34,004 nt of DNA from an uncultured bacterium. GTDB taxonomy: Bacteria; Pseudomonadota; Gammaproteobacteria; Burkholderiales; Burkholderiaceae_C. The position numbers and the translations under genes are program-made. Positions within the stretch are counted from its first letter, which is position 1. Each line of letters starts with the position of its first letter. The stretch covers positions 1-34,004 of the forward strand of contig CAIYQZ010000053.1 in the NCBI GenBank assembly GCA_903928495.1, in the 5' to 3' direction. The notes under the pieces are model-generated. The model was not told the origin of the DNA, did not search any database, and saw only the letters and a program-made list of their open reading frames with translations. This document shows, piece by piece, positions 7,218-14,929 of this stretch.

Positions 7218-7939
7218 GTTGCCGGTGCCCCCTGAGCCAGGGCGGCAGCCAGTTCAGGCACGGCTTTCTGGCCCAGAAACCGGTCCACATCTCGGGAGCG
7301 CCCGACGATGGTGCCATTGCTGTCGAGGACAGCCATGAGCCAGCCTTCGGGCAAGGCATGGCGGACCACCATGTCCTGAATGCGGTCTGGCGACAGTCCG
7401 ATGTTCAGGCTGTATTTGACTTCGCCATTCACCACCACCGGCACGCCCATTGCAATGGCAGGCTTGCCGGTGACAGGGCCTGTGAACATGTCCGTGAGCA
7501 CTGTGGACCCCAGGGTGAACACCGCAGCCAGCTGTGTGGGGGTACCCCTCGAAGGCAAGGCGGCACCATAGGGTTGCAATGTGTTGAGCACCTGCTGCCC
7601 AGCGGGGTCGGTGAGCACATAGTTGTAGACAATGCCTGAGGCCAACGCTTGGCTTGCCCGGGCGTGAAAACCGGCCAGGTTGCCCGATGCCAGCTCCTGC
7701 GAGGTGGCCAGCGTTTTCAGGGCTGACTCGACGGCAGCCAGGTCACGATCCAGATCAGACACCACAGACTTGGCCACCAAGGCCGTCTGGTGCTCCACAT
7801 TGGTCTTTTCTAGGTGGAAGTTCGCATACAGCAACAATGCGCTGACCATCGCAGCAGGCAACACACACGCCAGCACCAGCAACACCAGGTTGAGGCGCAG
7901 CGAAAATGGACGATTGGCTGCCTGATTGAAATTCGCCAT
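7022..7939 (-). CDS. N-terminal fragment of the frameshifted diguanylate cyclase (membrane helix and sensor domain)
   Basis: As sequenced, translation from the ATG at 7939 gives 305 residues. Native sequence runs to about residue 236 (AALAQG); the remaining tail, rich in Pro, Arg and Cys, is out-of-frame noise. This product would keep the first helix and most of the periplasmic sensor but lack the second helix and the catalytic domain, so it should make no c-di-GMP. Confidence 0.5.
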   Translation of the reverse strand: MANFNQAANRPFSLRLNLVLLVLACVLPAAMVSALLLYANFHLEKTNVEHQTALVAKSVVSDLDRDLAAVESALKTLATSQELASGNLAGFHARASQALASGIVYNYVLTDPAGQQVLNTLQPYGAALPSRGTPTQLAAVFTLGSTVLTDMFTGPVTGKPAIAMGVPVVVNGEVKYSLNIGLSPDRIQDMVVRHALPEGWLMAVLDSNGTIVGRSRDVDRFLGQKAVPELAAALAQGAPATCTPSPRKAFRCSPHTPHHTGGAGVSRLGRQPRYCRKTCSPACGRWGQVCCLRSGWGSGLPARWC

Positions 7940-8058
7940 GTGCAGTGGTGTGGGCGGACCGGCCTACCGACGACTCCGTGCGGCCGGACCCGTGCTGGCC
8001 ACATGCTATCTGCTAATTCCCCAGATGGGGAGACACCGCCCTTGCGTTCCACACCGAG

Positions 8059-8910
8059 ATGAGCCCCATGCCACCGCAAACCACCCTTCGCCAGCGCCTG
8101 TACACCGTCATTTTCGAAGCTGACACGCGCGCTGGCAGGCTGTTCGATGAGGTGCTGATCGGGGCCATCCTGCTCAGCCTGTTGGTCGTTGTGCTGGACA
8201 GTGTCGAGAGCATTTCAGCCTCGCACAAGACCTTGTTCTCTGCCGCCGAATGGCTGTTCACCCTGCTCTTCACAGCGGAGTATCTGGCCCGGCTGTGGTG
8301 TGCGCCCAAACCCTGGGCCTATGCACGCAGCTTTTATGGTGTGGTGGACGTGCTGGCCATCCTGCCCACTTACCTGGCCTTGTTTTTCCCCGAACTGCAC
8401 GCACTGATCGACGTGCGCGTGCTGCGGCTGATCCGCGTGTTTCGGGTGTTCAAGCTCACGCACTACATGGCCGAGTTCAGCCACCTCGGGAGGGCCCTGC
8501 GCTCCAGCTCACGCAAAATTCTGGTGTTCCTGTCCGTCGTGCTGATGGTCGTCATGGTGATGGGCACGCTGATGTACGTGGTGGAAGGCCCTGCCAACGG
8601 CTACACGAGCATCCCGGTGGGGGTGTACTGGGCCATCACCACCATCACCACGGTGGGCTTTGGAGACATCACCCCCAAAACCGACCTCGGCCGTGCATTG
8701 GCCTCGCTGATGATGCTGATGGGCTGGGGCGTACTGGCGGTGCCCACTGGCATCGTCACCGCCGAAATGGTGGGGGCCACCCGCCCGACCACGCCGGTCA
8801 CCACCCGCACCCGCAACCAGTGCATGGCGGAGGGCCTCGGCACAGAAGACCACTTTTGCCGCCAATGCGGCAGCGCACTTCCCCCTTACCAGCACGACCC
8901 GGGCCATTGA
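8059..8910 (+). CDS. Voltage-gated-type potassium channel
   Basis: A 283-residue six-helix ion channel. S1-S3 lie around residues 30-110. S4 is a run of arginines (VRVLRLIRVFRVFKL, 119-133), the voltage-sensor pattern. The S5-pore-S6 module covers about 152-235, with selectivity filter TTVGFGD (197-203), GFG in place of the commoner GYG. The cytoplasmic tail (254-274) has Cys255, then CRQC (267-270), a worn zinc-ribbon where the first CxxC has lost one cysteine. Full ribbons at this place are common in related proteobacterial channels, as I recall. An ATG at 8068 is an alternative start. It sits alone between a minus-strand gene and the YitT gene. Confidence 0.88.
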   Translation: MSPMPPQTTLRQRLYTVIFEADTRAGRLFDEVLIGAILLSLLVVVLDSVESISASHKTLFSAAEWLFTLLFTAEYLARLWCAPKPWAYARSFYGVVDVLAILPTYLALFFPELHALIDVRVLRLIRVFRVFKLTHYMAEFSHLGRALRSSSRKILVFLSVVLMVVMVMGTLMYVVEGPANGYTSIPVGVYWAITTITTVGFGDITPKTDLGRALASLMMLMGWGVLAVPTGIVTAEMVGATRPTTPVTTRTRNQCMAEGLGTEDHFCRQCGSALPPYQHDPGH

Positions 8911-9008
8911 GGTGGCAACCCCATCTGGCCACGCCACGGCATACCCTCTGGCCAGGTGCGCACAAAGCCCCACCCGGACACAGGCATGTTTTGTGCTGCG
9001 GGCAGGAC

Positions 9009-9623
9009 ATGTCACAAGCAGCCCTCGCCACCGCGCCCCACACCCCGTTCGAAGACGCCCAGGCCGTGTTCACCGGCACACTGTTCGTGTCGCTGGCACT
9101 CATCCTGTATGGCCAGGCGGGGCTCATCACCGGCGGCACGGCCGGGGTGGCATTTGTGCTGCACCACCTCACGGGCATCAGCTTTGGCAAGCTGTTTTTC
9201 GCGGTCAACCTGCCGTTCTACGGTTTTGCCTGGAAGCGCATGGGCCGGGAATTCACGCTGAAAACCCTGGGCGCGGTCACACTGCTGACCGCTCTGACCG
9301 AGTGGTCGCCCGCTCTGTTTGCGGTGGAACGACTGCACCCGGCCTATGCCGCCATTCTGGGCGGGCTGCTGCTGGGCGCAGGTTGCCTCTTTCTGGCCCG
9401 CCACCGCGCCAGCTTGGGCGGCGCCACGGTGGTATCGCTGTACTTACAGCAGACGCGGGGCTGGCGGGCCGGCAAAGTGCAAATGGCCATAGACATCGCG
9501 GTACTGGCCCTGGCAGCGATGCTGCTGCCCCTGCCGCAGGCGCTTTACTCGGTGCTGGGTGCGGTGACCATGAGCCTGTTTTTGGCCATCAACCACCGGC
9601 CTGGGCGGTACACCGGCAGTTGA
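9009..9623 (+). CDS. YitT family membrane protein
   Basis: A 204-residue inner-membrane protein with five or six hydrophobic segments. The block LYGQAGLITGGTAGVAFVLH (about 33-52), followed by GISFGKLFFAVNLPFY, is the typical YitT/DUF161 core. The function of the family is not settled; members are integral membrane proteins and some have been suggested to be transporters. I chose the ATG at 9009 because it gives the short cytoplasmic N-terminus expected; the open frame further upstream overlaps the channel gene in another frame. The upstream gap of 98 bases shows no clear promoter. A small hairpin with a T-run lies over its stop codon. Confidence 0.82.
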   Translation: MSQAALATAPHTPFEDAQAVFTGTLFVSLALILYGQAGLITGGTAGVAFVLHHLTGISFGKLFFAVNLPFYGFAWKRMGREFTLKTLGAVTLLTALTEWSPALFAVERLHPAYAAILGGLLLGAGCLFLARHRASLGGATVVSLYLQQTRGWRAGKVQMAIDIAVLALAAMLLPLPQALYSVLGAVTMSLFLAINHRPGRYTGS

Positions 9624-9640
9624 CCCCCACCTGCCGTTTT
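9614..9640 (+). terminator. Weak candidate intrinsic terminator at the end of the YitT gene
   Basis: CGGCAG (9614-9619) pairs with CTGCCG (9631-9636) over an 11-base loop that includes the stop codon, and TTTT follows. The stem is only 6 bp, so this is a weak candidate. Confidence 0.3.
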
Positions 9641-9838
9641 CCTGCCCCGGGCTACCGCCTGGGAGTTACCCCCGCAAGTTGTGGGCAGTGCTGTGGACAA
9701 CTGTGTTCACAACCCGCCAAAGCCATGTCTGGCGTGGCCAGGCTCAGGTCGCCTCTTATTTAAGCAACAAAACGCCCCTCCGGTGTCCGACAATTGCACA
9801 TCGGCCACCGTCACACCCCAAGCCGCAGAAAGACCACC

Positions 9839-10123
9839 ATGAAAGCCACCTGGAACGGCGTTGTCATCGCTGAGAGTCCCACCACCGTGGTGCTGGAAGG
9901 CAACCATTACTTCCCGGAGAGCAGCCTCAAGCGCGAGTACATCACCTTCAGCAACCACCGCACCACCTGCGCCTGGAAAGGCCAGGCCAACTATTACTCG
10001 CTGCTGGTCAACGGTGAACTGAATGCCGACGCCGCCTGGTACTACGCCGACCCAAAACGAGATGCAGAAGAAATCAAAGGCCATGTGGCCTTCTGGAAGG
10101 GCGTGAAAATTGAGCCGAGCTGA
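9839..10123 (+). CDS. DUF427 family protein
   Basis: A 94-residue single-domain protein. MKATWNGVVIAES at the start, then GNHYFP, CAWKGQANYYSL, AAWYYADP and AFWKGVKI match the DUF427 domain, a small beta-rich fold whose role is unknown. The ATG at 9839 gives the normal domain start; an in-frame ATG at 9794 would add 15 basic residues with no counterpart in the family. The upstream 215-base gap contains an AT-rich spot (TTATTTAAG near 9757) that may be promoter. An 8-bp hairpin separates it from the next small gene. Confidence 0.85.
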   Translation: MKATWNGVVIAESPTTVVLEGNHYFPESSLKREYITFSNHRTTCAWKGQANYYSLLVNGELNADAAWYYADPKRDAEEIKGHVAFWKGVKIEPS

Positions 10124-10132
10124 ATCCAGGGG

Positions 10133-10167
10133 GCGTGCGGCGCTGGCGTAACATTCACCCCGCACGC
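10133..10167 (+). other. 8-bp hairpin between the DUF427 gene and the 50-residue gene
   Basis: GCGTGCGG (10133-10140) pairs perfectly with CCGCACGC (10160-10167) over a 19-base loop. No T-run follows, so it is not a standard intrinsic terminator. It could be an RNA-stability element or an attenuator for the small gene starting at 10203. Confidence 0.3.
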
Positions 10168-10202
10168 TGTTCAACCCTCATCGAAAACCATCAGGAGGCC
10201 AT

Positions 10203-10355
10203 ATGGCAAAAGGCGACCAACGCACTGAAAAACTGGCAAAAAAACCCAAAAAGGACAGCTCTGCCCCCAAACCAATGGCGGGCGTGTCGGACAGGCCCAT
10301 GCCTCCGACAACCTCCGTGTTGCCCAAAGGCAAGCTGAAGAACAAGCCGGCCTGA
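10203..10355 (+). CDS. Small lysine- and proline-rich protein, 50 residues
   Basis: A short gene supported mainly by its ribosome-binding site: a full AGGAGG (10193-10198) four bases before the ATG, the best in this part of the window. The peptide opens MAKGDQRTEKLAKKPKKD and continues with Pro-rich sequence to KGKLKNKPA. It is very basic (about 12 Lys plus 3 Arg) and has no hydrophobic segment. I recall similar conserved small proteins opening MAKGxxRSNKxxKKPK in proteobacteria, with no known function. It is probably cytoplasmic, disordered and possibly nucleic-acid-binding (inference). A strong hairpin follows 19 bases after the stop, which also supports a real transcription unit. Confidence 0.7.
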   Translation: MAKGDQRTEKLAKKPKKDSSAPKPMAGVSDRPMPPTTSVLPKGKLKNKPA

Positions 10356-10373
10356 ACCCCTGCGCCGCGCCCA

Positions 10374-10416
10374 CACCAACGCCCGCCCGCACACACCGTG
10401 CCGGCGGGCGTTGGTG
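10374..10416 (+). terminator. Perfect 14-bp hairpin after the 50-residue gene
   Basis: CACCAACGCCCGCC (10374-10387) is matched exactly by GGCGGGCGTTGGTG (10403-10416) over a 15-base loop. Only TTT follows soon after (CGTTTGG), so termination would rest on the very stable stem. It lies between the small gene and the ygiD-like gene. Confidence 0.55.
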
Positions 10417-10499
10417 CGTTTGGACATTCAAAAGCACTGAACGATGGCAACAAAGCGGCGCAGCCAACACCCCGCCAGTGCCCGTTACGCTGCATGGGT

Positions 10500-11453
10500 A
10501 TGAAACGCCGAACAACCTTGCAACTGGCCAGCACCCTGGGTGCTGGATGGGCCATGACATCTCTGCACCTTCACGCCACGCCTCCTGGTTCACCTCAACC
10601 GATCACACGCTTGGCGGACCTGCCCGGACTGAAACCCAGCCTGCGCATGCCAGTGGTGTTCGTGGGCCATGGAAGCCCCATGAACGCCATAGAAGACACG
10701 ACATGGCGGCGTGGCTGGCAGAAGCTGGGCCAGCAGTTTGGAGACAGTGCAGCTGCGCAATACCCTGTCCCGCAACTCATTTTGTGCGTGTCGGCCCATT
10801 GGCTCACGCGGGGCTGGCAACTCACGGGCATGGCATGGCCCAGCACCATCCACGACTTTGGCGGCTTTCCCCAGGCCCTGTTTGACGTGGAATACCCGGC
10901 GCCCGGCTGGCCGGAAGTGGCCCAAGGCCTGGTCCAGGTTTTGCAACAGCCCAACACCCAGCAACCCTTGGGCGTTGACAACTTGCAATGGGGGTTGGAC
11001 CACGGGGCATGGAGTGTGTTGCAGCCGATGTTTCCGGCCGCAACCATACCGGTGATGCAGCTCAGCATGGACTACAGCCGCCCGGTCAGCGAACATCTCG
11101 CGCTGGGCCAGCAATTGCGCGCCCTGCGCGAGCGAGGCGTGCTCATCGTGGGCAGTGGCAACGTGGTGCACAACTTGCGGGCCATGGCCCGGGGTGTGGC
11201 CGACAACCAGGCACATGACTGGGCATTGGAGTTCGATACTCTTGTGTCCCGCCACGTCCGCAGTGGCGACACATCGGCATTGGCATCACTGATCGATGGT
11301 GGCCCCCTTGCCAAAATGGCCCATCCCAGCCACGAGCACTACCTGCCCCTGCTGTACACGGCTGGTGCCGTTCAGCCCGGCGAAGCGCCTGCATTCTTCA
11401 ACGAGGGATTCCAGATGGGCGCCATCTCCATGCGCTCGGCCATCTGGGGCTGA
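10500..11453 (+). CDS. ygiD: YgiD/DODA-type extradiol ring-cleavage dioxygenase with Tat-like signal
   Basis: A class III extradiol dioxygenase related to E. coli YgiD (4,5-DOPA extradiol dioxygenase). Family motifs: VFVGHGSPMNAI with metal-ligand His57, SAHWLTRGW, HDFGGFP, GVLIVGSGNVVHN and HPSHEHYLPLL. It probably uses a divalent metal to open a catechol-type ring; the true substrate is unknown. With the start at 10500 the N-terminus reads MKRRTTLQLASTLGAGWAM, a twin-arginine-like signal that would send the folded metalloenzyme to the periplasm, whereas classic YgiD is cytoplasmic. The ATG at 10494 (two residues more) is equally possible; neither has a good Shine-Dalgarno. It converges on the hybrid kinase gene with a 10-base gap. 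Confidence 0.83.
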   Translation: MKRRTTLQLASTLGAGWAMTSLHLHATPPGSPQPITRLADLPGLKPSLRMPVVFVGHGSPMNAIEDTTWRRGWQKLGQQFGDSAAAQYPVPQLILCVSAHWLTRGWQLTGMAWPSTIHDFGGFPQALFDVEYPAPGWPEVAQGLVQVLQQPNTQQPLGVDNLQWGLDHGAWSVLQPMFPAATIPVMQLSMDYSRPVSEHLALGQQLRALRERGVLIVGSGNVVHNLRAMARGVADNQAHDWALEFDTLVSRHVRSGDTSALASLIDGGPLAKMAHPSHEHYLPLLYTAGAVQPGEAPAFFNEGFQMGAISMRSAIWG

Positions 11454-11463
11454 AGCCTGGCGT

Positions 11464-13680
11464 TCAGGGCCTGACATCGGCCCGCTCCAGGGCCTCACGC
11501 AAGCGGTTGAGGTTCACGGGCTTGCTCACAAAGTCATTCATTCCGGCTGCCAGACAGGCTGCCTTGTCATCGGCAAACGCATTGGCGGTCAGGGCGATGA
11601 TGTGTGGTTGTTGCAAGTCAGGGGTGGCGCGAACCTGGCGTGTAGCGGTCAGGCCATCCATGTGGGGCATTTGCACATCCATCAGCACCACGTCGTAGTG
11701 TTTGGCATGCATGCGCTCCAGGGCCTGCAAGCCGTCGTGGGCCACATCGGGGGTGATGCCCAGTTTCTCCAGAAACTTCAGCACCAGCAGGCGGTTGGTG
11801 GGGTTGTCTTCGGCCAGCAAGACAACAAGGTGGCTGAAGTCCTGCTGGGGTGTGACCACCGTTTGTGTGGCCGAAAGCTGCGGTGCCACCCGCTGCGCAT
11901 GAAACGTGAAGTGAAAAGACGACCCTTTGCCCGGTGCGCTTTCGGCCCAGATGCGCCCCTGCATCAACTCCACCAGCGTGGCGCTGATGGCCAGCCCGAG
12001 CCCGGTACCCCCGTAGCGGCGGGTGGTAGAGGCGTCGGCCTGGGTGAATGCGTTGAACAACTTGGCCAGCACCGTGGGGCTCATGCCAATGCCAGTGTCA
12101 CGGACGGTCGCGCAGTAAACGTCGGGCTGATCGGTCAGAGCCAAGGCGATGGACACCCCTCCCTGATGCGTGAACTTGATGGCGTTGGAAATGAGGTTGA
12201 AAAACACCTGTCGCAGGCGTGTGGTGTCGCCCAGCACCTGCTCGGGCAGATGCGGCGGGCACTCCAGCGTCAGGCTGAGGTCACGGGCTGCGGCCTGCAC
12301 TGCAAACACCTCTTTCAACCCACCCAGCAATTCGGGCAGACTGAAGGCGATGCGTTCCAGTTCCAGCTTGCCAGCCTCGATTTTGGAAAAATCCAGTATG
12401 TCGTTGATGAGCGTCAGCAACGACTGACCGCTGGACTGCAGCACCCGCAGCAGCTCCTGCTGCTCGGCCGACAAGGGCGTGGCACCCAGCAACTCGGTCA
12501 TGCCCAGCACGCCGTTCATGGGGGTGCGGATTTCGTGGCTCATGGTGGCCAGAAACTCGCTTTTGGCCTTGGCTGCCGCCTGTGCCTGGGCCAGTGCCGT
12601 GGCCAGTTCCTGCGTGCGGGTGTCCACCTTGGTTTCGAGGTTGGCCGTCAGGTCCTGCAAGTCAGCGTTTTTCAGGGCCAACTGCGACTGCGCCGCCTCG
12701 GCCCTGTCTTTGGCGTCCAGCAATTCCTGTTCCAGCACATAGCGCGAGGTCATGTCTTTGGCCGTCACCAGAACGTGCTGATTGCGGTGCATGAGCGCCA
12801 GCGACATGTTCACCGTGACGCGCTTGCCCTCCTTCACCACGCAGGTTTTGACAAAGTCGCGCACAAAGCCCTTGCTCACCACCTCGGCCAAGGCCTCCCG
12901 ACTTGATTCCAGGTCTTCTTCCAGCGTGAGGGCAAAACAACTGGTGCGCAACAACTCGGCGCGGGTGAAACCCGTCATTTCCAGGTAGGCAGGGTTGGCA
13001 TCCAGAAACGCGGTGGTGTGCACGTCGAGCACGGCAATGCCGTCTTTGGACGCCTGGTAAATGGCCTCGAACTGCTCCTTTTGCTCGCGCAACTCCTGTG
13101 TGCGAATGTCGATGTTTTGTTGCAGGAACTGCTTTTCTTCACCCCAGGCGCGGTAGAAGACGCTGGTGTTGACCGCATTGGAGAGGTGAACCACGAGGTT
13201 TTGCAGTGCCACCCGCGCAAACGGGTGTGTCACGGACACCGCACCACTGTGCCCTGCGCTGTTGCCCACCATCAGGATGCCCAGCGGCACATTCACGTCG
13301 CCGCCGAACAGATCCAGCACGGCCTCGTCCACACACAACCTGGGCAGAAGGGATTCCACGGCCTCGTTGGGTGCCTCGGCGCTGTGAACAATGGCCTGGC
13401 CTGTGTGGCGCAGGGTCTCCACAATGTCGCCCGACAACAGCAACTGGACGATGCCCAGCATCGGCCGCTGGCCCGGATCGTAGCCACGGTGAAACCGCAC
13501 CTTGAACAAGCCCGTGTCATCGTCGTGGATGAACAGGGCACAGCGCTGGTAACCCAACTCATCCACCGCAAAGTCCAGCGCCAGTTCGGCGATGGTTTCC
13601 AGACCGTGCGTTTCGTTGATGCGCCGCCAGCGCTGGTGCAGCCTGTCGTAAAAGCCCGTGTGGCGGTCGAAGGCGGTCAT
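11464..13680 (-). CDS. Soluble hybrid sensor histidine kinase (GAF-PAS-HisKA-HATPase-REC)
   Basis: A 738-residue cytoplasmic hybrid kinase with no membrane segment. Order: GAF-like domain (about 20-175), PAS (about 203-318), coiled coil (about 318-375), HisKA with phospho-acceptor His382 in MSHEIRTPMNG, HATPase with N-box NLISNAIKF (495-503), DTGIG (528-532) and GGTGLGL (557-563), then a receiver domain with acidic pocket AEDN (623-626), phospho-acceptor Asp668 in VVLMDVQMP and Lys720. No DNA-binding output or Hpt domain is present, so a separate phosphotransfer protein is expected. It starts 9 bases after the V4R-like gene and is the last gene of a three-gene unit, suggesting that the V4R protein supplies or modulates its input. 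Confidence 0.9.
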   Translation of the reverse strand: MTAFDRHTGFYDRLHQRWRRINETHGLETIAELALDFAVDELGYQRCALFIHDDDTGLFKVRFHRGYDPGQRPMLGIVQLLLSGDIVETLRHTGQAIVHSAEAPNEAVESLLPRLCVDEAVLDLFGGDVNVPLGILMVGNSAGHSGAVSVTHPFARVALQNLVVHLSNAVNTSVFYRAWGEEKQFLQQNIDIRTQELREQKEQFEAIYQASKDGIAVLDVHTTAFLDANPAYLEMTGFTRAELLRTSCFALTLEEDLESSREALAEVVSKGFVRDFVKTCVVKEGKRVTVNMSLALMHRNQHVLVTAKDMTSRYVLEQELLDAKDRAEAAQSQLALKNADLQDLTANLETKVDTRTQELATALAQAQAAAKAKSEFLATMSHEIRTPMNGVLGMTELLGATPLSAEQQELLRVLQSSGQSLLTLINDILDFSKIEAGKLELERIAFSLPELLGGLKEVFAVQAAARDLSLTLECPPHLPEQVLGDTTRLRQVFFNLISNAIKFTHQGGVSIALALTDQPDVYCATVRDTGIGMSPTVLAKLFNAFTQADASTTRRYGGTGLGLAISATLVELMQGRIWAESAPGKGSSFHFTFHAQRVAPQLSATQTVVTPQQDFSHLVVLLAEDNPTNRLLVLKFLEKLGITPDVAHDGLQALERMHAKHYDVVLMDVQMPHMDGLTATRQVRATPDLQQPHIIALTANAFADDKAACLAAGMNDFVSKPVNLNRLREALERADVRP

Positions 13681-13689
13681 GGCGGGCGG

Positions 13690-14919
13690 TTACAGGGAAA
13701 TTTCCACTTCCAGGTAGTCGTCGCCGCAGGCCATGCTTTTGGTCATGCGCGTTTTGTATTTGGCCTTGGAGCGGCGCATGTGCCTGAAGCCCTCTTCGGT
13801 GTTGATGACATCGCCCTCCACCAGATCGGTGTTGTAGATGAGCTGCATCAGCCCGGTGAAGCCACCACTGTTGGCCCAGTGCACCGGCTGGCTGGCCTGC
13901 CCGTACATCCGCATGTAGCTGAGGTCTTCAAAGTCGTTGTAGTTGCGGAACACAGCCCGGTCACGCGAGAGCTCCACCGCTGTGTGGTAGCCCCAGCCCA
14001 TGGTGTTGATGAGGGACGCCAGGCCCTTGATCCAGTCTTCCCGCGTGCGCAGGTAAGGCTTGACGACGGTTTTCCACTCTTCCGAGGTCATCACGCCGCC
14101 GTAGGTGAAAAAGCCGCAGGCATGGCCCGCCTCCAGCAGCAGTTCCGATGCGAGCTTGCCGCCGTAGTCGCCCGCCACGGCTTGCATGGCGCGCATGAAT
14201 TCGAACTGCAGACGGTTGATGAAATCGCTGTGGTTGCGCGTGAGGTACACGCCAAACGCCGGTATGAAGCCTTCTTCGTTGCCCACCATGTGCGCATGTG
14301 CGCCCAGAAAGGCGTTGGTGACGGCTTCTTCGTGCTCCCACCCAATGGGCTGTTTGGGACTGCTGCTGAAACGCGTGGGGTTCTTGGCTGGGTAGGTTGA
14401 GAAGTTACCGCCACCCGCACGGATCACGTGGGTGTTGAACTCGTCACCCCGCGCCATGCAACGGGTTTGCTCGGCATGGATGTCGCTCAGTGGCTTGCCG
14501 TAGATGACGGCGTACGCCGCTGCAATCAATCCGCTGGTGTAGTAATCCACCGGCTTTTTGCTGGGCCCGAACTTCATGACCCAGGTTTTGGAATAGAACG
14601 ACTTGTAGGTGTTGACCGTCACACCCTCTTCGGTCATGCCGCTGAGGTCGATCAGGCCGTAGCCAAAGGTTTTGTACACATCGGCCGCCATTTTCTTGGC
14701 ATCGTCGGTCGACAGGCCTTCGCACAACCGCGAGAGCTGGTGGTACGCAGCATCGGCCGCCGAACCGATGATGAACGGGCGGCTGTCGATGTACTCGGCA
14801 TCCAGTATGGAGCGCTGCAGGTAGTTCACATAGTGGTGGCAGTGAAAAATCATGGCCTCGCCGGCCACCACGATGCAGTTGTGCTCTGTGTCGAAAGGGT
14901 ACTGGTGAATATCAAACAT
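13690..14919 (-). CDS. Tandem V4R-like (4-vinyl reductase-type) sensor protein
   Basis: A 409-residue soluble protein that I read as two V4R-like halves. Half one ends EQTRCMARGDEFNTHVI (150-166) and half two ends MTKSMACGDDYLEVEI (392-407), both the ExxC.A.GD motif that closes V4R domains. KTFGYGLIDL (83-92) and NTMGWGYHTAVEL (305-317) are matching core strands. V4R domains bind small hydrophobic ligands, as in the sensor part of DmpR/XylR regulators and in chlorophyll-synthesis proteins. The second zinc cysteine of DmpR-like V4R is absent in both halves. HCHH (26-29) is a possible metal site. The start at 14919 was chosen over an upstream ATG at 14973 that overlaps the previous gene. No DNA-binding domain is present, so output is probably through the kinase encoded next. 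Confidence 0.7.
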   Translation of the reverse strand: MFDIHQYPFDTEHNCIVVAGEAMIFHCHHYVNYLQRSILDAEYIDSRPFIIGSAADAAYHQLSRLCEGLSTDDAKKMAADVYKTFGYGLIDLSGMTEEGVTVNTYKSFYSKTWVMKFGPSKKPVDYYTSGLIAAAYAVIYGKPLSDIHAEQTRCMARGDEFNTHVIRAGGGNFSTYPAKNPTRFSSSPKQPIGWEHEEAVTNAFLGAHAHMVGNEEGFIPAFGVYLTRNHSDFINRLQFEFMRAMQAVAGDYGGKLASELLLEAGHACGFFTYGGVMTSEEWKTVVKPYLRTREDWIKGLASLINTMGWGYHTAVELSRDRAVFRNYNDFEDLSYMRMYGQASQPVHWANSGGFTGLMQLIYNTDLVEGDVINTEEGFRHMRRSKAKYKTRMTKSMACGDDYLEVEISL

Positions 14920-14929
14920 GGGCCAGTCC

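Larger units (their letters stand above)
6357..7939 (-). pseudogene. Cache-type sensor diguanylate cyclase (GGDEF), interrupted by one frameshift
   Basis: Read together, two overlapping frames make one diguanylate cyclase of about 527 residues: N-terminal membrane helix (LNLVLLVLACVLPAAMV), a periplasmic Cache-like sensor of about 240 residues, a second helix (VGAGLLLAVGLGLGFA), then GGDEF. The GGDEF part has MAQHDALTGLPNRR, DLDGFKAVND and VGGDEF, with RASD five residues upstream as a product-inhibition I-site. The first frame makes sense through AALAQG and is nonsense after it; the second makes sense from LYTVTKEG onward. One extra G in the G5 run (plus-strand C run 7228-7232) would rejoin them, reading AQGGTGNLYTVT. 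It is either a real lesion, a slippage-variable tract or a base-calling error. Confidence 0.8.

Noticed and set aside
7228-7232. Programmed ribosomal frameshift as explanation for the broken GGDEF gene
   Set aside because: The bases around the G run (CAG GGG GCA) do not form an X-XXY-YYZ slippery heptamer, and no strong stem was noticed just after it; loss of one base or a read error is simpler.
11296-12906. Plus-strand open frame of 536 codons opposite the hybrid kinase
   Set aside because: It is an antisense shadow in GC-rich DNA; its translation is rich in Gln, His and Gly, and the minus strand encodes a textbook hybrid kinase.
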